35,556 nt of DNA from Desulfobacterium sp. (GCA_016342325.1 JAEINR010000064.1:1-35556), one strand, 5' to 3'; numbered from the stretch's first letter, positions 27,001 to 34,330 are shown. Numbers and translations: made by a program. The notes: generated by a model not told the origin, from the letters alone.

Positions 27001-29821
27001 AGTGGAAGCGGTGACAAAGGACAGGGCGTGCACCATAAAAGGGTTTGAGGGCATTGCATACACCCTTTCACCCCTGGGTACAAAGGGCAGAACCGCCTTT
27101 CTCTATCCCGGTTCAGGCAACCACTTCCCGGGCATGGGACAAGCCATGGGCGCCCTGTTCCCGGAGATCCTCGATGCCATGGAAGAAAAGGGCGCCTCCC
27201 TTGACAAGCAGGTACAGCCGGCCCTCTACTACCCCCAGCGCCTCAACTGGGAGGCCGGGTGGCAGAACCATGCCATGGACAAGATCACGTCCCATGCCCA
27301 CAATATGATCTACGGCCAGGTATTTTTCGGCAACCTCATGACCCGGGTGGCGGAGAAATTCAACCTACGGCCCCAGGCCGGTATCGGCCACAGCCTCGGC
27401 GAGACCACCTCCCTGTTTTCCCTTGGGGTCTGGAACGATCCAAAGGAGATGCTCAACCGCATGGAGGCATCCGATCTCTTCACCCAAAAGCTTGCCGGTG
27501 ATTTCACGGCAGCTGCCACGGTGTGGAATCTGGCAGCCGGGGAGACGCCTCAATGGCGCGTTGCGGCCGTGAACCGAAACCGTTCGGCGGTGGAAGCGGA
27601 ACTAAAACACCACGACCGGCTCTATCTCCTCATCGTCAACACCCCCAATGAGACCGTGATCGGCGGCAGCCCGGACCAAATGGAAACCTTTGTCAAGAAC
27701 ACCGGGTGCGGCGCCATGTTCCTGGACGGTGTCGTCACCGTACACTGCCCGGTGGCAGAGCCGTGCAAACAAGAATACCTTGACCTCCACAGGTTCCCGT
27801 GCACCCCGCCCCCTGATATCGACTTCTACTCCTGCAGCCGGGCCCAACGGTATACCCCGGAAACCGAGGCAACGGCCCACTCCATCCTGGACCAGGCCCT
27901 TACCGGGTTTGATTATGTAAAGCTGATTAACCAGGCCTGGGATGACGGCATCCGGATATTTGTTGAAATGGGCCCGGGCGCATCCTGCACCCGGGCGGTG
28001 AAACAAATTCTCAAGGAAAAGGAGCACCTGGTGCTGTCCTTGTCCGAAATCCGGGGGAACGACCATGGGGTTCTTTTAAAAGGCCTTGCAACCCTGGCTG
28101 CCCACGGCCTGGATTTGGATCTTGCCCCGTTGTATCCCCTTGACAAGGAGAAAACAGGTGAACCGGCCGCCCATGAACTGACCCTTACCACGGGCAGATC
28201 AACCATGGATTCACAGGTGATTGCAGGCAATGACGGGCCAGTTAAAAAGGCAAAACCACTGAATACCGTTGCTAAGAAAAGCCCTGTAAAAACACCCATG
28301 GCCGATGATAAAAAGCAAAAAACACCGCCCACAAAATCGTTTGCCGAAACCAACGACCGCCCCCCTGGCACAGAATCTAATGCAACGCCCATGGACTCAG
28401 CCCGCTTGACGGCCCGGGCCCATGAATCCTTTTTGGCCATGACCCAGGATAACATGAAGGCCTATGAAACCCAGTTTGCAGCCCTTACCCGGGCAGCGGC
28501 AGGGGGTGGCGGGTCCCAGGAAACGGTGCCGGTACAAGCCTCCCAGGCAACCATGGGTGTGCACGACTCCCAGGCCACCGCGCCTGCACAGGGAAATAAC
28601 GACAATAAGCTAGGCCTGACCCCACTGTTTGACCGAAAGATGTGCATGGAGTTTGCCACGGGCCTGGCAGGCAATGTCCTTGGCGATCCATTCAAGATCA
28701 TCGACACCTATCCCGTACGGGTGAGACTTCCGGATGAACCCTTGATGCTGGTGGACAGGATCATGGATATCCAGGGAGAGATGCTCTCTTTAACCAAAGG
28801 AAAGATCGTCACCCAGCACGATGTCAAGCCGTCTGCCTGGTACCTGGACGGCGGCAAGGCGCCGGTCTCCATCACCATCGAAGCGGGCCAGGCGGATCTC
28901 TTCCTCTGCTCCTGGCTCGGCATCGACCATGTTGTCAAGGGCAAACGGCGGTATCGCCTCCTGGATGCAAGGGTCACCTTCCACCGGGATCTTCCCCGGC
29001 CCGGCGAAACCATCGAGTACCACATCGAGATCGACCGGTTCCTCAAACAGGGGGATGTATACCTCTTCTTTTTCCACTACGAGGGCTACATCAACGATGA
29101 GCTCCTCATCTCCATGCGGGACGGATGCGCAGGATTCTTCACCCTGGACGAGGTCGCCAACTCCGGGGGAATCATCCTGAAACCAGAAGACAAGGAAAGG
29201 GTAACACCCAAAGCCCCCTTTGTTCCCCCCATCCCGGTCACCCGGGAGCGCTATTCCGATGCACGGATTGCGGCCCTTCGCCAAGGGGACCTTGAAACCG
29301 GTTTTGGAAACAGGTTCAAGGGAATGAAGCTCGGAAAGCACCTGCGCCTTCCAGGGGAGCGGATGCACCTTCTGGACCGGGTGACCGACATTGATCCCTT
29401 CGGCGGCAGGTTCGGCCTGGGTGTCATCACTGCCGAAGCCGACATTCGACCGGATCACTGGTTTCTCACTTGCCACTTTACCGATGACATGGTAATGCCG
29501 GGAACCCTGATGTATGAATGCTGCGCCCACACCCTGAGGATATTTACCCAGAGAATGGGATGGGTGTCGGACAGGGATGATGTGCATTACGATGTCATCC
29601 CGGGAATAGAGAGTGACCTTAAGTGCCGGGGCCCTGTGACAGTGGACACAAAAAAGGCCGGGTATGAGATAGAGATAAAAGAGATGGGGTATGGGCCCGA
29701 ACCCTATGTGATTGCCGACGCCCACATGTTTTCGGACAACCACAGGATCATCCTTTACAAGAATATGGGATTGAAAATTGCGGGACTCTCCCGCCAAGAA
29801 ATTGAAAGGATCTGGAGCTAA
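24059..29821 (+). CDS. Pfa-like multidomain lipid synthase (KS-CLF-AT-pseudoDH-DH)
   Basis: This 1920-residue megasynthase resembles PfaC/HglE-type polyunsaturated or secondary lipid synthases. KS1 has the active Cys in LDAACASSL (about 182), ECHGSATPVGD and KSMTGH. A second KS at about 460-870 has SAGAASG where Cys should be, so it is a chain-length-factor-like domain. The acyltransferase has GIGHSLGE (about Ser1111) and VTVHCPVAEP. A Lys/Thr/Gln-rich linker spans about 1380-1540. Two hot-dog domains follow: the first (WYLDGGKAPVS, about 1594) lacks the catalytic His, the second has HFTDDMVMPG (about 1806). No phosphopantetheine site, KR or ER is visible. KS-CLF-AT recalls thraustochytrid PUFA synthase subunit B. 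The ribosome site is weak. It heads an operon with oleA- and oleB-like genes. Confidence 0.9.
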   Translation: MKRTTGNIAVTGIAGIFPGAHTIEKFTENIMAGHEAIMDVPEHRWIVPPDTMVSDQYQPDTAASKRAGLVDNFPFDPDGFILDRDLLSGLDPLHKMVLHAGRQALSNCFHDQNIREKTGVILAAISLPTQASSEISHRIVMGDPRAVTRADALAAGVVSVPAALLARAMGFFGGCFTLDAACASSLYAIKLACDRLNSGRADMMVTGGVSRPDALYTQVGFTQLKALSPTGRCAPFDKSANGLVVGEGSGILVLKRLEDAVACGDKIWGVIQGAGWSNDIEGNLVAPASEGQRRAMAAAFKNAGWLPKEIQHLECHGSATPVGDNIELNSMKTLWQEAGCDQAPCAIGSVKSMTGHLLTAAGAAGMIKTLVAMDAKRLPPSLNFSEPTANSPLYTTGFKVQTTACPWDAKVRRAGVSAFGFGGINGHILVEEFTPGNPSHHFQPGLAKKEPSPDIPIAIVGMETITATAPNLAEFKAQVLGGKKPTPRAPGSRWRISADTTPSFPTINGLWINSVTTRPGEFHIPPNQIPDLLPQHLIMLKAATNALKDADIAVRPGKNEPPRTRFGAAVGIEFDYEATDFHLRWRNNQADETVKDALAPPLTANRTLGALGGIVASRLAREFKLGGPCFTVSAGAASGMKAIGAGIQSVRSGETDTFLCGAVDMAGDCRQIILDACLKPFSNKAVPFDKTAKGALPSEGAAAVVLKRLDLAQKDGNRIYGIIKGTGEASGGEMAHEGNALQPDMEKRYGASLEQCLDNAGVSAPSIGLFEAHASADPMEDATELAALARFDLSCALGSASATNGNTRSVSGLLSMVKASLALYHHIIPPVPGFVAPGIELPVETHLHIPQAPSFWVRKKDDEPRRACVGTMTRDGAVSHLVLEEFARNQGSPISDRIKAERLNPLGNQQTALFVVKADSKASLLAQLEQLKALTRTMAEKPAAAIGHAWFRTTVQQTSQGPTLSIMAANANSLANFVDGAVEAVTKDRACTIKGFEGIAYTLSPLGTKGRTAFLYPGSGNHFPGMGQAMGALFPEILDAMEEKGASLDKQVQPALYYPQRLNWEAGWQNHAMDKITSHAHNMIYGQVFFGNLMTRVAEKFNLRPQAGIGHSLGETTSLFSLGVWNDPKEMLNRMEASDLFTQKLAGDFTAAATVWNLAAGETPQWRVAAVNRNRSAVEAELKHHDRLYLLIVNTPNETVIGGSPDQMETFVKNTGCGAMFLDGVVTVHCPVAEPCKQEYLDLHRFPCTPPPDIDFYSCSRAQRYTPETEATAHSILDQALTGFDYVKLINQAWDDGIRIFVEMGPGASCTRAVKQILKEKEHLVLSLSEIRGNDHGVLLKGLATLAAHGLDLDLAPLYPLDKEKTGEPAAHELTLTTGRSTMDSQVIAGNDGPVKKAKPLNTVAKKSPVKTPMADDKKQKTPPTKSFAETNDRPPGTESNATPMDSARLTARAHESFLAMTQDNMKAYETQFAALTRAAAGGGGSQETVPVQASQATMGVHDSQATAPAQGNNDNKLGLTPLFDRKMCMEFATGLAGNVLGDPFKIIDTYPVRVRLPDEPLMLVDRIMDIQGEMLSLTKGKIVTQHDVKPSAWYLDGGKAPVSITIEAGQADLFLCSWLGIDHVVKGKRRYRLLDARVTFHRDLPRPGETIEYHIEIDRFLKQGDVYLFFFHYEGYINDELLISMRDGCAGFFTLDEVANSGGIILKPEDKERVTPKAPFVPPIPVTRERYSDARIAALRQGDLETGFGNRFKGMKLGKHLRLPGERMHLLDRVTDIDPFGGRFGLGVITAEADIRPDHWFLTCHFTDDMVMPGTLMYECCAHTLRIFTQRMGWVSDRDDVHYDVIPGIESDLKCRGPVTVDTKKAGYEIEIKEMGYGPEPYVIADAHMFSDNHRIILYKNMGLKIAGLSRQEIERIWS

Positions 29822-29827
29822 CGCGAC

Positions 29828-30880
29828 ATGAGATACTCAAAGGTATTTATCGATACAATTGGTTATGAACTTGCCCCCCACGTGGTCACAACGGACGAGC
29901 TCGAGACGAGGCTTGCGCCCTTTTACGACGCGGTTGGCTTTGGAGAAGGACAACTGCTGGCCCTGACCGGCATCAAAGAGCGGCGGTACTGGGATGTGGA
30001 GCACACCCTGGCCCAGGGGGCTGCCAAGGCCGGGAAAAAAGCCATCGAGGCCGCTGGCATCACCCCGGACCAGGTGGAAAGCGTTGTGTTCTGCGGTGTT
30101 GGCAGGGACGGGTTTGAACCGGCCACGGCCTGTGCCGTGGCAGACGCACTCAAGGTCAGCCCCCAAGCCCATGTATATGATGTTTCAAACGCCTGCCTCG
30201 GCGTCATCTCCGGCATGGTCCAGGTGGCCAATGAGATCGAGCTCGGCCACATCAAGGCGGGTCTGGTGGTTTCCTGCGAGACGGCTCGCCAGATCGTGGA
30301 CGCAACCATTGATGAGATCAACCAGAATAAGAGCATCGATTTCTACAAAAAAACCATTGCAACCATGACAGGGGGATCCGGCGCCTGCGCCGTTCTGCTC
30401 ACCGACGGCACCCTTGGCAACGACACCGTACAGCGCCACGCCCTCAAGGGCGGGGTGGTCAAACAGGCCAACCAGTTCCACGACATGTGTCGCTGGACCT
30501 TTGAGGAGGCGGGCATGCCCACCCACTCCCGGGTCATCATGCGCACCGATGCCCACGGGGTACTTGAAAACGGCCTGACCCTTGCAAAGGAAACCTTTGC
30601 GCTGTTCAAGAAAGAGCTGAACCTGCCCCAGGGCAAGCCGGACAAGTTCATCTGCCACCAGGTGGGTTCCACCCACCAGCAGCTTTTCCACAGGGCCATC
30701 GGCATTGACAAGGAAAAGGATTACGCCACCTTTCCCTTTCTCGGCAACATCGGAACGGTCTCCCTTCCCATTACAGCGGCCATTGCCGATGAACGGGGCT
30801 TTCTACAGCCCGGTGACTATGTGGGATTCCTCGGTATCGGTTCAGGACTTAACTGTCTCATGATGGGGGTAGAATGGTAA
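29828..30880 (+). CDS. oleA: OleA-like thiolase-fold acyl condensing enzyme
   Basis: This 350-residue thiolase-fold protein resembles OleA, which condenses two fatty acyl-CoAs head to head, and more distantly FabH. The catalytic set is Cys123 (VSNACLG), His277 (ICHQVGS) and Asn307 (FLGNIGT). Glu97 in GFEPATA lies 26 residues before Cys123, the same spacing as Glu117 and Cys143 of Xanthomonas OleA as I recall it; that Glu is the base specific to OleA. The ending GIGSGLNCLMMGVEW also matches OleA closely. It starts 6 bases after the synthase gene, so the synthase product is a possible substrate. A FabH-like role is less likely given Glu97 and the oleB neighbour. Confidence 0.85.
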   Translation: MRYSKVFIDTIGYELAPHVVTTDELETRLAPFYDAVGFGEGQLLALTGIKERRYWDVEHTLAQGAAKAGKKAIEAAGITPDQVESVVFCGVGRDGFEPATACAVADALKVSPQAHVYDVSNACLGVISGMVQVANEIELGHIKAGLVVSCETARQIVDATIDEINQNKSIDFYKKTIATMTGGSGACAVLLTDGTLGNDTVQRHALKGGVVKQANQFHDMCRWTFEEAGMPTHSRVIMRTDAHGVLENGLTLAKETFALFKKELNLPQGKPDKFICHQVGSTHQQLFHRAIGIDKEKDYATFPFLGNIGTVSLPITAAIADERGFLQPGDYVGFLGIGSGLNCLMMGVEW

Positions 30881-31797
30881 CAAGAACGATCAACAACACG
30901 GCAACCAGCACCAACGGCTTTGACCACCTCTACCCCTTTGACGGAAATTTCCTGACCGTCAACGGCCATGCTCTCCACTACCTGGACGAGGGAAAAGGCA
31001 ACCCCGTGGTCATGGTCCACGGCAACCCCACCTGGTCCTTTTATTTCAGGCGCCTTGTCACGGATCTCTCCGTGGACCACCGGGTGATCGTGCCGGACCA
31101 TATTGGGTGCGGCCTGTCGGACAAGCCGTCAGCCAAAAACTACCCCTACACCCTTGAACAGCGGGTCAGCGACCTTGACGCCCTGATCAAAAGCCTGGAT
31201 CTTAAAGAAAAAATCACCCTCATCGTCCACGACTGGGGGGGCATGATCGGCTCTGCCTGGGCCCTTGATAACCTGGATCGAATTGACAAGATCGTTGTGA
31301 CCAACACGGCAGGCTTCCACCTGCCAAAGGAAAAACGGTTTCCCCTGCGGCTCTGGCTGCTCAAGTATCTGAGGCTGTTCGCCGTTCCCGCAGTGCTGGG
31401 CCTGAACGTCTTTTCAAGGGCGGCCCTGTACATGGCGCCCAGAAAGCCCCTTTCCAAGGAGGTTAAAAAGGGGCTCACCGCCCCCTACAACTCCTGGAAG
31501 AACCGGATCGCCACCCTGCGGTTTGTCCAGGACATCCCCCTCTGCCCTGAAGATACAAGCTACGATCTGGTCAACCGGGTGGACACCCAGCTCAACCGCC
31601 TTGGGAACCGGCCGATGATGATCCTCTGGGGAAAACACGATTTTGTCTTTGACATCCCGTTCCTGGACGAATGGAAACGCAGGTTCCCCAAGGCCAAGCT
31701 CCATTTATTTGAGGATGCAGGCCACTATCTCTTTGAGGATAAACCCGACGAAACGTCGGACCTTATCAAGGCGTTTCTTGTAAACGACGAAGCCTAG
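30874..31797 (+). CDS. oleB: OleB-like alpha/beta hydrolase (beta-lactone decarboxylase)
   Basis: This 307-residue alpha/beta hydrolase is of the haloalkane-dehalogenase group. It has VMVHGNPTWSFYFR (oxyanion region, 47-60), nucleophile Asp120 in IVHDWGG, a probable acid Asp256 in WGKHD and His284 in DAGHYLFED. In known olefin pathways OleB converts the beta-lactone made by OleC into a cis-olefin and CO2. Its start overlaps the oleA stop by 7 bases (ATGGTAA), which makes joint function likely. OleC and OleD are not found downstream: the next gene is an elongation factor. A haloalkane dehalogenase cannot be excluded from sequence alone, but the oleA overlap argues for OleB. Confidence 0.82.
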   Translation: MVTRTINNTATSTNGFDHLYPFDGNFLTVNGHALHYLDEGKGNPVVMVHGNPTWSFYFRRLVTDLSVDHRVIVPDHIGCGLSDKPSAKNYPYTLEQRVSDLDALIKSLDLKEKITLIVHDWGGMIGSAWALDNLDRIDKIVVTNTAGFHLPKEKRFPLRLWLLKYLRLFAVPAVLGLNVFSRAALYMAPRKPLSKEVKKGLTAPYNSWKNRIATLRFVQDIPLCPEDTSYDLVNRVDTQLNRLGNRPMMILWGKHDFVFDIPFLDEWKRRFPKAKLHLFEDAGHYLFEDKPDETSDLIKAFLVNDEA

Positions 31798-31862
31798 GGT
31801 TTTGCACTCGATTGGATGCCTGCTATACCTGTCCCCATAAGAAATGGGCACTATTCATAGGG

Positions 31863-31907
31863 GAGGGGCTGTAAATTGTTGTCCCTCTGATATTTCATCT
31901 TTTTTTA
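31863..31907 (+). terminator. Weak terminator-like hairpin after oleB
   Basis: GAGGGGC (31863-31869) can pair with GTCCCTC (31881-31887) with one G-T wobble, and a T-rich run follows about 10 bases later. It lies 66 bases after the oleB stop. Confidence 0.3.
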
Positions 31908-31936
31908 TCCTGGTACTTTTAAAGTTCCCACGTGAA

Positions 31937-31976
31937 TGATATGGATACTCTTTTAAAAAAGAGTATCCCAGTATCA
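31937..31976. promoter_or_regulatory. Long near-perfect palindrome before the elongation factor gene
   Basis: GGATACTCTTTT and AAAAGAGTATCC (31943-31968) form a perfect 12-pair inverted repeat with a 2-base centre. Outer arms TGATA (31937-31941) and TATCA (31972-31976) extend it. It ends 30 bases before the elongation factor start. It may be an operator, or a strong hairpin in the leader mRNA. It is not followed by a T-run. Confidence 0.55.
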
Positions 31977-32006
31977 TGAACATCAATACAGTTAGGAGTA
32001 AAAAAG

Positions 32007-32573
32007 ATGCCCAAGGCGTGTGATTTGAAAAAAGGGAACGTTGTGGAGGTAAACAACGAACCTTACATGGTTAAGCATATCGATGTGAAATCTCCATCGG
32101 CAAGGGGGGCTGCCACCCTTTATAAGGTCAGATTCAACAATGTCAGGACCAAACAGAAACTGGAAGAGACCTATAAGGGAAATGACTTTCTCAATGAGGT
32201 AGACCTCCTGAAAAGGCCAGTACAATATCTCTACCCCGACGGAAATCTCCATGTGTTCATGGACAGCGAAGAGTATTCCCAATACATGATCTCCGAAGAT
32301 GCCATTGAAGATGAAATGGTTTGGCTCTCAGACGGTATGGAAGGCCTTGTTGCCCTGATCATCGATGAAAGCATGGTATCCATTGAAATACCCAATACCC
32401 TTGTGTTTGAAGTGCTTGAAACCGCTCCCGGGATCAAGGGAGCAAGTGCATCGGCACGGACCAAGCCCGCAACCCTTTCAAACGGCGTTGAGATACAGAT
32501 CCCGGAATATCTTGAGCCCGGCGAGATGATCAAGGTCAATACGGAAACAAAGAAATACATGTCCAAGGCTTGA
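32007..32573 (+). CDS. efpL: Elongation factor P-like protein, YeiP/EfpL type
   Basis: This 188-residue protein is a full-length member of the EF-P family, which helps ribosomes through stalling motifs such as proline runs. It has the N-terminal KOW-like domain, the tip loop SPSARGAATLYK with Arg33 at the position that in EF-P carries the modified Lys34, two OB domains, and the ending APGIKGASASARTKPATLS then QIPEYLEPGE. The Arg33 loop and ETAPGIKGASASAR mark the YeiP/EfpL subgroup, which does not need EpmA-type modification. A good AGGAG stands 8 bases before the ATG. It is separated from oleB by 209 bases and probably has its own promoter near the palindrome. Confidence 0.93.
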   Translation: MPKACDLKKGNVVEVNNEPYMVKHIDVKSPSARGAATLYKVRFNNVRTKQKLEETYKGNDFLNEVDLLKRPVQYLYPDGNLHVFMDSEEYSQYMISEDAIEDEMVWLSDGMEGLVALIIDESMVSIEIPNTLVFEVLETAPGIKGASASARTKPATLSNGVEIQIPEYLEPGEMIKVNTETKKYMSKA

Positions 32574-32680
32574 TCCCAGGGTCTTACCCAAGCCACGATC
32601 CAAGGCCAGATACCAAGGCCGGACCCAAACCGCGATCCAAGGTCTGACCCAGGCCTTGGACCCTGGTTCCGCCATCCCCC
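32574..32680. repeat. Degenerate tandem repeats with nested inverted arms
   Basis: The element ACCCAAGCCACGATCCAAGG at 32586 recurs as ACCCAAACCGCGATCCAAGG at 32623 (period 37), with a shorter copy at 32647. TCCAAGG/CCTTGGA and CCCAGGGTC/GACCCTGG form nested inverted arms across the stretch, directly after the elongation factor stop. It could act as a terminator-like structure or be a decayed repeat element. Confidence 0.5.
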
Positions 32681-32742
32681 CTTGCACACCCTACCCCCCT
32701 TACCCCGGACACGCCGTAACCAAATCATTTTTCTAAAAATAG

Positions 32743-32783
32743 TGTAACCCATTGACACACCCGGACAGCAGCATTGGGTCACA
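32743..32783. promoter_or_regulatory. Possible enhancer site upstream of sigma-54 promoter
   Basis: TGTAACCCATTG (32743-32754) and CATTGGGTCACA (32772-32783) are inverted copies matching at 10 of 12 positions. They lie about 160-200 bases before the -24/-12 element, a usual distance for a sigma-54 activator site. Confidence 0.35.
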
Positions 32784-32943
32784 TTGTCCATTAAACCCCC
32801 TGTGGTTAAAACCCAGCCCAGCCCGGCGATCCACCGAAAAAACAATCATCTTCCTGAATTCAATTCATTTTCTTTTTTAATTTCAGAGCGTTACCACAGC
32901 CCCCCAGGACAAATGAATAAATTTAAGGCCAGAAAGCACACCC

Positions 32944-32959
32944 TGGCCCTGTTATTGCT
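32944..32959 (+). promoter_or_regulatory. Sigma-54 (-24/-12) promoter
   Basis: TGGCCC-TGTTA-TTGCT matches the consensus TGGCAC-N5-TTGCW at all but one fixed position, with the exact 10-base spacing between GG and GC. It lies about 72 bases before the alcohol dehydrogenase start. Confidence 0.55.
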
Positions 32960-33030
32960 CTTATAATCAATCAAGTTAAAGCAATGTTGATTTTTTCAAT
33001 AACGAACAAACTTTAATAAGGAGCATGACC

Positions 33031-34197
33031 ATGTCAAACGGAGAAGCAGTTTACGGTTTTTTTATTCCGACAGTATCACTTATGGGTATTGGTTCACACA
33101 AAGAGATTGCCGCCCAAATGAAAAGCCTGGGCGTATGTAAACCCTTTCTTGTAGCGGACAAAGGGATCACCGCTGCCGGACTCACCAAGCAAATCTGCGA
33201 CATGATCAAAGCCGATATGGGTGTGGATGCCGTTGTCTACGATGAAACAGTTCCAAACCCCACGGATAAAAATGTTGCGGAGGGTGTTGCCATCTATGAA
33301 AAAAGCGGCTGTGACATGATCATCACCCTGGGTGGCGGAAGCTCCCATGACTGTGGAAAAGGGATTGGCCTTGTGGCCGCAAATGGCGGAACCATCCATG
33401 ATTATGAGGGCGTCGATCAGTCCACAAAGGCAATGCCTCCCTTTATCGCCGTCAACACCACCGCCGGCACCGGAAGTGAGATGACCCGGTTCTGCATCAT
33501 CACCGATACCAGCAGACATGTTAAAATGGCCATTGTGGACTGGCGGGTCACGCCCTCTATTGCCATCAACGACCCCCTCCTCATGATGGGCATGCCTTCC
33601 GCCCTTACGGCCGCAACCGGCATGGACGCCCTGACCCACGCCGTTGAAGCCTATGTTTCAACCATTGCAACCCCCATTACCGACGCCTGTGCCATCAAGG
33701 CCATTGAACTTGTTGCCAAGCATTTGAGGCAGGCGGTTGCCAATGGAGAAGATCTTGGGGCAAGGGACAAGATGGCCTATGCTGAATATCTGGCAGGAAT
33801 GGCGTTTAACAATGCAAGCCTTGGCCATGTCCATGCAATGGCACATCAGCTGGGTGGTTTTTACAACCTTCCCCATGGTATCTGCAACGCCATCCTTCTT
33901 CCCCATGTTTCAAGGTACAACCTCATTGCCAAGCTCGAACGATTTGCGGACATAGCCGTTGCCCTGGGAGAAAACATCACAGGCCTCTCCACCCGGGATG
34001 CAGCAGAAAAAGCATTGACTGCGATCCAGACCCTTTCCGCAGATGTGGGTATCCCTGCAAACCTTACAGAGCTTGGGGTAAAGAAAGAAGATCTCACCAC
34101 CATGGCTGAGAATGCACAGAAAGATGCCTGTGGCGCCACCAATCCAAGACGTCCGACCCTGGACGATGTTGTGGGAATTTACACGGCAGCCCTATAA
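33031..34197 (+). CDS. Iron-containing alcohol dehydrogenase (group III)
   Basis: This protein of about 388 residues reversibly oxidises a primary alcohol to an aldehyde with NAD(P). It has the nucleotide site GGGSSHDCGK at 101-110 and the metal ligands Asp199 and His203 (TGMDALTHA), His268 (GHVHAMAHQLGG) and His282 (LPHG). TTAGTGSEMT is also typical. The family includes methanol, butanol and 1,3-propanediol dehydrogenases; the substrate cannot be fixed here. I chose ATG 33031, 7 bases after AAGGAG, over ATG 33025 which is only one base from it. It probably stands alone under a sigma-54 promoter. It could recycle alcohols or aldehydes, and a link with the nearby lipid genes is unproven. Confidence 0.92.
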   Translation: MSNGEAVYGFFIPTVSLMGIGSHKEIAAQMKSLGVCKPFLVADKGITAAGLTKQICDMIKADMGVDAVVYDETVPNPTDKNVAEGVAIYEKSGCDMIITLGGGSSHDCGKGIGLVAANGGTIHDYEGVDQSTKAMPPFIAVNTTAGTGSEMTRFCIITDTSRHVKMAIVDWRVTPSIAINDPLLMMGMPSALTAATGMDALTHAVEAYVSTIATPITDACAIKAIELVAKHLRQAVANGEDLGARDKMAYAEYLAGMAFNNASLGHVHAMAHQLGGFYNLPHGICNAILLPHVSRYNLIAKLERFADIAVALGENITGLSTRDAAEKALTAIQTLSADVGIPANLTELGVKKEDLTTMAENAQKDACGATNPRRPTLDDVVGIYTAAL

Positions 34198-34210
34198 TTG
34201 AACCACCAAT

Positions 34211-34222
34211 GGTCAGCTGACC
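34211..34222. repeat. 12-base perfect palindrome GGTCAGCTGACC
   Basis: A perfect palindrome lies 14 bases after the alcohol dehydrogenase stop. Its half CAGCTGACC is repeated directly at 34224-34232. No T-run follows, so terminator function is doubtful. Confidence 0.4.
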
Positions 34223-34248
34223 CAGCTGACCCAAAAACATAAAACCTA

Positions 34249-34315
34249 GGGATGTCCCTGTTCCATGGTTATCTTTCGTAAAATGGAAAGCCACTGCCAC
34301 GGAAGGGGACATTCC
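34249..34315. repeat. REP-like imperfect inverted repeat
   Basis: GGATGTCCCTGTTCCATGG (about 34249-34268) and CCACGGAAGGGGACATTCC (34297-34315) form imperfect inverted arms around a 28-base centre. Short GGGGACATTCC-type palindromes resemble REP elements associated with Y1-type (RAYT) transposases. No transposase gene is nearby. Confidence 0.4.
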
Positions 34316-34330
34316 GGCCGATACATCACA

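Larger units (their letters stand above)
32574..33030. other. 457-base intergenic region, no gene
   Basis: No convincing reading frame is present. The region holds the repeats at 32574-32680, an imperfect inverted repeat at 32743-32783, a sigma-54-like promoter at 32944-32959, and the ribosome site AAGGAG at 33018-33023 of the alcohol dehydrogenase gene. Confidence 0.7.

Noticed and set aside
28190-28620. Possible ACP in the synthase linker
   Set aside because: MDSQVIAG and MDSARLTA contain Asp-Ser, but the surrounding residues do not form an ACP helix pattern. The segment is low-complexity Lys/Thr/Gln-rich.
28790-29797. 335-codon open frame on the minus strand opposite the synthase DH domains
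   Set aside because: It mirrors the highly conserved DH region and shows no recognisable motif; a shadow frame.
31801-31850. CCCAT-AAGAA-ATGGG hairpin as the oleB terminator
   Set aside because: Only 5 pairs and no T-run; the later GAGGGGC/GTCCCTC hairpin is the better, though still weak, candidate.
32574-32680. CRISPR array
   Set aside because: The units are degenerate and adjacent, without spacers of even length; no cas genes are present.
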